Positions 15,155 to 20,193 of a stretch of 20,193 nucleotides of DNA are shown here, piece after piece. A program made the translations under genes and the position numbers. This stretch comes from Lachnospiraceae bacterium. GTDB lineage: Bacteria > Bacillota > Clostridia > Lachnospirales > Lachnospiraceae. The notes below the pieces were generated by a model. That model searched no databases, had not been told where the DNA came from, and saw nothing but the letters and a program-made list of their open reading frames with translations. Location: assembly GCA_020860745.1 (NCBI GenBank), contig JAJBTR010000312.1, forward strand, positions 1 to 20,193, read 5' to 3'. Every line of letters begins with the position of its first letter. Position 1 is the stretch's first letter.

Positions 15155-16402
15155 CTATCTCTCCCGCAGTCCGTCCGGCACAGCCAGATGTCTCGGAAGT
15201 CCGTTCACCATAATCGGAGCAAGCTCGCCCTGGATCAGAGGCTTCGCGTAAGCGATGAACTTGTCCGTTACATAATCTCCGTCCTCGTTGACCCACTCTC
15301 TCGGAACAACTCTCTCGTCGTTTGCGATCTTGTTCACATCGCGAAGAGTGGTGCCGCATTTGTACGGATCCTGGGATGTTCTCTCAAAGACAACCATCAG
15401 GCCTGTCTTGCCCTCGTCCGCCGCTTTGATCGCTGCCTTTCCGGCCTCAAATCCCTCAGAGATATCCGTCAGGGAAGCTACGTGGGAACCGGCGCGCTGC
15501 AGCGTGGAGAACTCGATTGCACGAGTCTTGCAGCCAAACTCATTTGCAATGTATCCGGCCAGGTAAGAAGCCGTGCCGGAAAGCTGCTTGTGTCCGAACG
15601 CATCGACAAAGTCTACGCTGTTGCCGAGCTCACATACATAAGTGCCGTCCGCTGTGTGAATGCCCTCAGATACCGCCACGACAACGGAAACCTTTTTTGC
15701 AAGAAGATCTTTTACTTTCGCCTTGAACGCCTCAATATCAAAAGGAATCTCCGGCAGATAAATCAGATCCGGTCCCTGGCAGTCCTCGTCCTTCGCCAGA
15801 GCTGCCGCTCCGGTCAGCCATCCGGCGTTCCGGCCCATAATCTCCACGATCGTGCACATACCCTGCTTAAAGTCGATGGTAAAGCTGTCGCGGATCAGCT
15901 CTTTCATGGAAATCGCAATATATTTTGCCGCGCTGCCGTATCCCGGTGTGTGATCGGTCAGAGTCAGATCGTTATCCACGGTCTTCGGGCAGCCGATGAA
16001 ACGGATCTCGCTTCCGATGCTCTGCGCATACTGGGACAGCTTATTGATCGTATCCATGGAGTCATTGCCGCCGATATAAATAAACACTTCGATATCCAGT
16101 TCAGCCAGGGTTGCAAAAACCTTCTTATAAACTTCCTCGTTGCCCTCGGCTGCCGGCAGTTTATAACGGCAGGAACCCAGGAATGAAGACGGGGTTCTCT
16201 TTAACAGTTCCGCATCCAGTCCATCCTTCACATGCTCGGAGAGATCGATGTATCTTCCCTCCAGCAGACCCTGGATACCGTTGAGCATACCGTAAACGGT
16301 TTTTGCTCCGCACTCTTTGGCGGTGAGATAAACTCCCGCAAGGCTTGCATTGATCGCCGCGGTCGGTCCTCCCGACTGTCCTACGATAACATTTCTTGTC
16401 AT
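15155..16402 (-). CDS. PPi-type phosphofructokinase (diphosphate-fructose-6-phosphate 1-phosphotransferase)
   Basis: This 415-residue member of the PFK family probably uses pyrophosphate as phosphoryl donor, giving a reversible step between fructose-6-phosphate and fructose-1,6-bisphosphate. Evidence: GQSGGPTAAINAS at the N-terminus, GGNDS (111-115) with Asp114 where ATP enzymes have Gly, PKTVDNDL (139-146) with Lys140 where ATP enzymes have Gly, and EIMGRNAGWL. These two residues are the usual ATP/PPi discriminators. It is longer than ATP-type PfkA, as expected for this clade. GGAAGGA lies before the ATG. It starts 61 nt after dnaE and precedes the aldolase. Many databases name it simply 6-phosphofructokinase. 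Confidence 0.88.
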   Translation of the reverse strand: MTRNVIVGQSGGPTAAINASLAGVYLTAKECGAKTVYGMLNGIQGLLEGRYIDLSEHVKDGLDAELLKRTPSSFLGSCRYKLPAAEGNEEVYKKVFATLAELDIEVFIYIGGNDSMDTINKLSQYAQSIGSEIRFIGCPKTVDNDLTLTDHTPGYGSAAKYIAISMKELIRDSFTIDFKQGMCTIVEIMGRNAGWLTGAAALAKDEDCQGPDLIYLPEIPFDIEAFKAKVKDLLAKKVSVVVAVSEGIHTADGTYVCELGNSVDFVDAFGHKQLSGTASYLAGYIANEFGCKTRAIEFSTLQRAGSHVASLTDISEGFEAGKAAIKAADEGKTGLMVVFERTSQDPYKCGTTLRDVNKIANDERVVPREWVNEDGDYVTDKFIAYAKPLIQGELAPIMVNGLPRHLAVPDGLRER

Positions 16403-16463
16403 AACAGAAAATCCTTCCTTTCCTATCTATATCACTATCGCATCTAGTTTAATACTTTCTCAC

Positions 16464-19400
16464 TTATTTTTCAATCCGTTTTTCCAAAACTTTGATATTT
16501 TTTTCACCAAGTTTTACACCCAGCGCCGAAATCAATTCCTGATCCGCCAAAACCCCCATATTGGGGCCCAGTTTCCTGACAGCCCGCGGATTCGCTACAT
16601 AAAACGCCACCTGATCCTGGCCATCGGACTGACGCAGAAGCGCAAACACTTCCGCTTCCATGGATTTGTACGCCTCCATAGTTGGAAACTGAATCCAGAG
16701 CTCCCGCTTCGCATCATCGAAGGAATAGATCTGCTCGCAGATCAGCTTCGCGTTCTTATCCTCCTCCACCGACACACGGCCGCGGATGAAAACCTTATCA
16801 TCCGGGTTCAGCATCTGATTATATTTCTCATAGCTCTGCGGAAAGACAATCACCTCGACGGTCCCGTAAATATCTTCGATGGTCAGGAACGCCATGGTCT
16901 GGTTTTTCTTCGTATATTTGATGGTTTTCCCCGCGATCATGCCGCCGATCATCGCCTGCTCGCCATCGCGGACGCGCATCTCGCCGGTCTCCTCATCCAG
17001 AAGAAAATCGCCTGTCACATGCGTGATATTTTTCCGCCATTTCTCCTCGTACTCCTCCAGCGGATGACCGCTGACATAAATGCCGAGAACCTCCTTTTCC
17101 ATGGCGAGCATCTCCTCTTTCGGGAACTCGTCCACCTCGGGCAGGCGTATCTCATAGCGGGCTTTTTCCTCCTCGCCGACCAGATCAAAGAGCGACATCT
17201 GGCCTGCCATGGAATGCTTCCGCTCCTGGTTGACGGAATCCAGAATAGAGCTGTAGACCATCATAAACTGATGCCGGTTGCCGCCGAGCCCGTCAAAAGC
17301 CCCGGCTTTGATAAAGTTTTCAATGGCGCGGCGCGTCACCTCTTTCCCCGCCATGCGCTCAATGAAATCCTCCAGGGAACGGAACAGGCCGCCTGCGCTG
17401 CGCTCCTCAATGATGGAATCAATGACCGGCCGCCCCACACTCTTGATCGCTGACAGGCCGTAACGGATGGCAGAACCAGACACGGAAAAGCCGCTCATTC
17501 CCCCATTGATATCCGGCGGAAGCACAGAAATCCCCATCTGTCGGCACACCTGAATATACTCAGACACTTTTGACGATTTATCAATAACCGATGTCATCAG
17601 CGCAGCCATAAACTCTACGGGATAGTAATATTTTAGATAAGCCGTCTGGTAGGAGACTACCGCATAAGCCGCCGCGTGAGATTTATTGAACGCGTACTTG
17701 GCAAAATCTGTCATCTCATCGAAAATTTTGTTTGCCACATGCTCCGATATGCCGTTTGCAATACAGCCGGGAACGCCCTCCTCCTCGTTTCCATAGACAA
17801 AATTCTGGCGTTCCCGGGCCATGACATCCGTTTTTTTCTTGGACATGGCGCGGCGGACCAGGTCGCTCCGCCCCAGGGTATAGCCTGCCAGGTCGCGGAC
17901 GATCTGCATGACCTGCTCCTGGTAGACGATGCACCCGTACGTAGGCGCCAGGATCGGCTCCAGCTGCGGGCAGTCATAGGTGATGGATTCCGGATTATTT
18001 TTCCCGTGGATGTAAGCCGGGATAAAATCCATCGGTCCCGGCCGGTACAGGGAAATCCCGGCGATCACATCCTCCAGGCTCTGCGGTTTTAACTCCTTCA
18101 TGAAGCTTTTCATTCCCGCACTCTCCAGCTGGAACACGCCGTCGCATTTTCCGGTGGAAAGGGAGGCGAGAACCGCCGCGTCATTGTAATCAATAGCGTC
18201 CATATCCAGTTTGATCCCGTGGGTCGTCTCCACATTCTTCACCGCGTCCTGAATCACAGTCAGCGTCCGCAGTCCCAGGAAATCCATCTTCAGCAGCCCC
18301 AGTTCCTCCAGCGTCGTCATGGTAAACTGCGTCGTGATGGAGCCGTCGGATCCACGGGAAAGCGGCACATACTCGTCCACTGACTTCTGGCTGATGACGA
18401 CGCCCGCTGCATGAATGGATGTATGACGGGGCAGGCCCTCCAGCCGCTTCGCCATGTCGATGAGCTTCCCGATCTCCGGGTCGGACGCATAAAGCTCCCT
18501 CAGCTCGTGATTCATGTTCAGCGCTTTATCTATGGTAATTCCCAGCTCGTTGGGAATCATTTTTGCAATCTTGTCACAGACGGCGTAGGGCAGATCCATC
18601 ACCCGGCCCACATCGCGGATTACATTCCGGGCAGCCAGGGTACCGAACGTAACAATCTGCACCACCCGGTCTTTCCCGTACTTCCGCACGACATAATCAA
18701 TGACCTCCTGCCGTCTCTCATAGCAGAAATCCACGTCGATATCCGGCATGGACACACGCTCCGGATTTAAAAAACGCTCAAACAGAAGGTTGTAACGGAT
18801 GGGGTCCAGCTTTGTGATGCCGAGCGAATAAGCCACCAGACTGCCCGCCGCGCTTCCTCTGCCGGGTCCGACCATGATATCATGCTCCCTGGCATAGCGG
18901 ATGAAATCCCATACTATAAGGAAATAATCTACATACCCCATCTTCTGAATGACGCCAAGCTCATACTCCAGCTTTTGCTTCAGCTCCGGCATCCGATCCG
19001 CCGGATAGAGCCTCTCCAGCCCCTCGCAGCACAATTTATTTAAATATTCCCAGGAAGTGTAGCCCTCCGGCACATCAAACCGCGGCAGCTTCGTGACGCC
19101 GAATTCAATCTCCACCTCACAGCGGTCCGCAATCTTCTGCGTGTTATCCAGCGCCTCGGGGACATAGGCAAACAACCGGCGCATCTCCTCCTCGGATTTC
19201 ACATAATACTGCCCGCCCTCATAGCGCATCCGATCCTCATCGCTGAGCTTTTTCCCGGTTTGCAGACAGAGCAGGATATCGTGGGGTTCCGCGTCCTCCG
19301 CGAACGTGTAATGAACGTCGTTCGTCGCCACTAGATCGATGCCCGTCTCCTCATGCATCCGCATCAGCTGCTGGTTGACCAGTGTCTGCTCCGCAATGCC

Positions 19401-19934
19401 GTGGTCCTGCAGTTCCAGGAAAAAATTCCCCCTGCCAAAGCATTCCTCGTACCTGTAAGCCGCCCGTTTTGCATCCTCGTACATACCGCGGGTCAGAAAC
19501 CGCTGCACCTCCCCGGCCAGACAGGCCGAAAGCGCAATGAGGCCTTCGTGGTACTGATTTAAGATTTCCATATCCACACGGGGCTTATAATAGTAGCCAT
19601 CCACAAAACCCTTGGACACCAGCTTCATCAGGTTCGCGTAGCCCGTATTGTTCTCCGCCAGCAGGACCAGGTGATAATAGCGGTCCTCCCCCCGCCCCTG
19701 CTCCCGGTCAAAGCGGGATCCCGGCGCCACATAAACCTCGCAGCCTAAGATCGGGCGGATCCCTGCTTTCTTCGCCGCGCGGTAAAAATCAATCACGCCG
19801 TACATCACGCCGTGGTCTGTAATGGCCGCGGCGTTCATGCCAAGCTCTTTTACACGCTCCACGTACTCACTTATCTTGTTTGAACCGTCCAGAAGACTGT
19901 ACTCCGTGTGGACGTGTAAATGGACAAAGGACAT
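16464..19934 (-). CDS. dnaE: DNA polymerase III alpha subunit, DnaE type
   Basis: This 1156-residue replicative polymerase is of full length. Domain order: PHP domain from residue 2 with intact metal-site motifs (HLHVHTEYS 5-11 region, ITDHG, GCEVY, NDVHY), palm with GPGRGSAAGSL (356-365) and the catalytic pair Asp398/Asp400 in PDIDVDF, the third catalytic Asp in KMDFLGLRTL, fingers with TSIHAAGVV and GPMDFIPAYI, tandem HhH region, then an OB fold (GTVEVIVFP) near the end. The PHP residues suggest that proofreading or PHP metal binding may be retained. AAGGAGAGG precedes the ATG. A T7 run in this gene (17831-17837) is in frame, a useful control for the broken genes. Confidence 0.97.
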   Translation of the reverse strand: MSFVHLHVHTEYSLLDGSNKISEYVERVKELGMNAAAITDHGVMYGVIDFYRAAKKAGIRPILGCEVYVAPGSRFDREQGRGEDRYYHLVLLAENNTGYANLMKLVSKGFVDGYYYKPRVDMEILNQYHEGLIALSACLAGEVQRFLTRGMYEDAKRAAYRYEECFGRGNFFLELQDHGIAEQTLVNQQLMRMHEETGIDLVATNDVHYTFAEDAEPHDILLCLQTGKKLSDEDRMRYEGGQYYVKSEEEMRRLFAYVPEALDNTQKIADRCEVEIEFGVTKLPRFDVPEGYTSWEYLNKLCCEGLERLYPADRMPELKQKLEYELGVIQKMGYVDYFLIVWDFIRYAREHDIMVGPGRGSAAGSLVAYSLGITKLDPIRYNLLFERFLNPERVSMPDIDVDFCYERRQEVIDYVVRKYGKDRVVQIVTFGTLAARNVIRDVGRVMDLPYAVCDKIAKMIPNELGITIDKALNMNHELRELYASDPEIGKLIDMAKRLEGLPRHTSIHAAGVVISQKSVDEYVPLSRGSDGSITTQFTMTTLEELGLLKMDFLGLRTLTVIQDAVKNVETTHGIKLDMDAIDYNDAAVLASLSTGKCDGVFQLESAGMKSFMKELKPQSLEDVIAGISLYRPGPMDFIPAYIHGKNNPESITYDCPQLEPILAPTYGCIVYQEQVMQIVRDLAGYTLGRSDLVRRAMSKKKTDVMARERQNFVYGNEEEGVPGCIANGISEHVANKIFDEMTDFAKYAFNKSHAAAYAVVSYQTAYLKYYYPVEFMAALMTSVIDKSSKVSEYIQVCRQMGISVLPPDINGGMSGFSVSGSAIRYGLSAIKSVGRPVIDSIIEERSAGGLFRSLEDFIERMAGKEVTRRAIENFIKAGAFDGLGGNRHQFMMVYSSILDSVNQERKHSMAGQMSLFDLVGEEEKARYEIRLPEVDEFPKEEMLAMEKEVLGIYVSGHPLEEYEEKWRKNITHVTGDFLLDEETGEMRVRDGEQAMIGGMIAGKTIKYTKKNQTMAFLTIEDIYGTVEVIVFPQSYEKYNQMLNPDDKVFIRGRVSVEEDKNAKLICEQIYSFDDAKRELWIQFPTMEAYKSMEAEVFALLRQSDGQDQVAFYVANPRAVRKLGPNMGVLADQELISALGVKLGEKNIKVLEKRIEK

Positions 19935-19991
19935 GTTTCCTCTCCTTCGCTTTTCATCATTGCATCATTAAAAGCATTTTTCATTCAGATA

Positions 19992-20021
19992 ACTATACCA
20001 TAAGCCGGAAAAGAAGTCTAA
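19992..20021 (-). promoter_or_regulatory. possible dnaE promoter
   Basis: On the minus strand TTAGAC (20021-20016) and TATAGT (19997-19992) are 18 nt apart; the -35 overlaps the stop codon of the upstream gene. Confidence 0.4.
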
Positions 20022-20193
20022 TCATAAGATGAAAATAAGCCCAATCCTTCCCTTTCCTTCTCTTCCTCCGAGACCAATCCCAAAACCTCCGACACATGTT
20101 TTTTGGTATGTATGTCTTTAAACCAGATAGCCAACTCATATCTTGGTCGCGTCATCATGACATAATATGTATTTATAATCAGCAAATCCACTT
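20018..20193 (-). CDS. 3' end of an upstream gene, possibly a DUF2075/helicase-like ATPase
   Basis: An open minus-strand frame enters from the right edge and stops at 20020-20018 after 58 codons (VDLLIINTYYVMMTRPRYEL, then AIWFKDIHTKKHVSEVLGL and an acidic tail ending FSSYD). NTYYVMMTRPRYELAIWF resembles the end of DUF2075/superfamily-1-like ATPases, where an N-T-Y-x-V-L-x-T-R motif closes the helicase core. The fragment is too short for certainty. Its stop lies about 80 nt before dnaE. Confidence 0.5.
   Translation of the reverse strand, partial: VDLLIINTYYVMMTRPRYELAIWFKDIHTKKHVSEVLGLVSEEEKEREGLGLFSSYD

Noticed and set aside
15188..17453. Long plus-strand ORFs (332 and 367 residues) opposite the PPi-phosphofructokinase and dnaE
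   Set aside because: They are antisense shadows of strongly recognised genes, with compositions rich in His, Arg and Leu and no family resemblance.

Overview
The window looks like chromosomal DNA of a gut-type Clostridia, most likely Lachnospiraceae. The reasons are the gene families, strong AGGAGG-type ribosome sites, moderate GC with AT-rich gaps, and the dnaE / pfkA / SpoU-methyltransferase / small conserved protein neighbourhood. Nearly everything is on the minus strand; only two LysR-type regulators are on the plus strand. The assignment rests on protein recognition by eye, not on a search.

Right part (about 11.1-20.2 kb, transcribed leftwards): the 3' end of an unidentified upstream gene, dnaE (replicative polymerase alpha subunit), a PPi-type phosphofructokinase, class II fructose-bisphosphate aldolase with a clear terminator, a 0.57 kb non-coding stretch with a 53-bp tandem repeat whose units each hold an inverted repeat, ATP-type pfkA, a SpoU/TrmH-family RNA methyltransferase split by a frame break, and two small translationally coupled ORFs.

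Middle part (about 4.4-11.0 kb): an apparent gallotannin-degradation island. It holds a subtype-B tannase (tanB-like), a UbiD-family gallate decarboxylase (lpdC-like), the UbiX-like prenyl-FMN synthase (lpdB-like), the small accessory protein LpdD, an AEC-family permease, and a divergent LysR regulator in the position of TanR. Together they would hydrolyse galloyl esters to gallate and decarboxylate gallate to pyrogallol in the cytoplasm. None of the enzymes shows a signal peptide, so substrates would have to enter the cell.

Left part (0-4.3 kb): an SGNH/GDSL hydrolase and a GH5-type glycosidase downstream of the permease, a small two-helix membrane protein, and a second LysR regulator facing right.

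Three genes are broken by a single-base frame change at a 6-7 nt A/T run: both LysR regulators and the RNA methyltransferase. In both regulators the run forms an in-phase X_XXY_YYZ heptamer at which a -1 ribosomal slip would restore the full protein. Sequencing error, real mutation or slippage-based expression cannot be told apart from this sequence alone.
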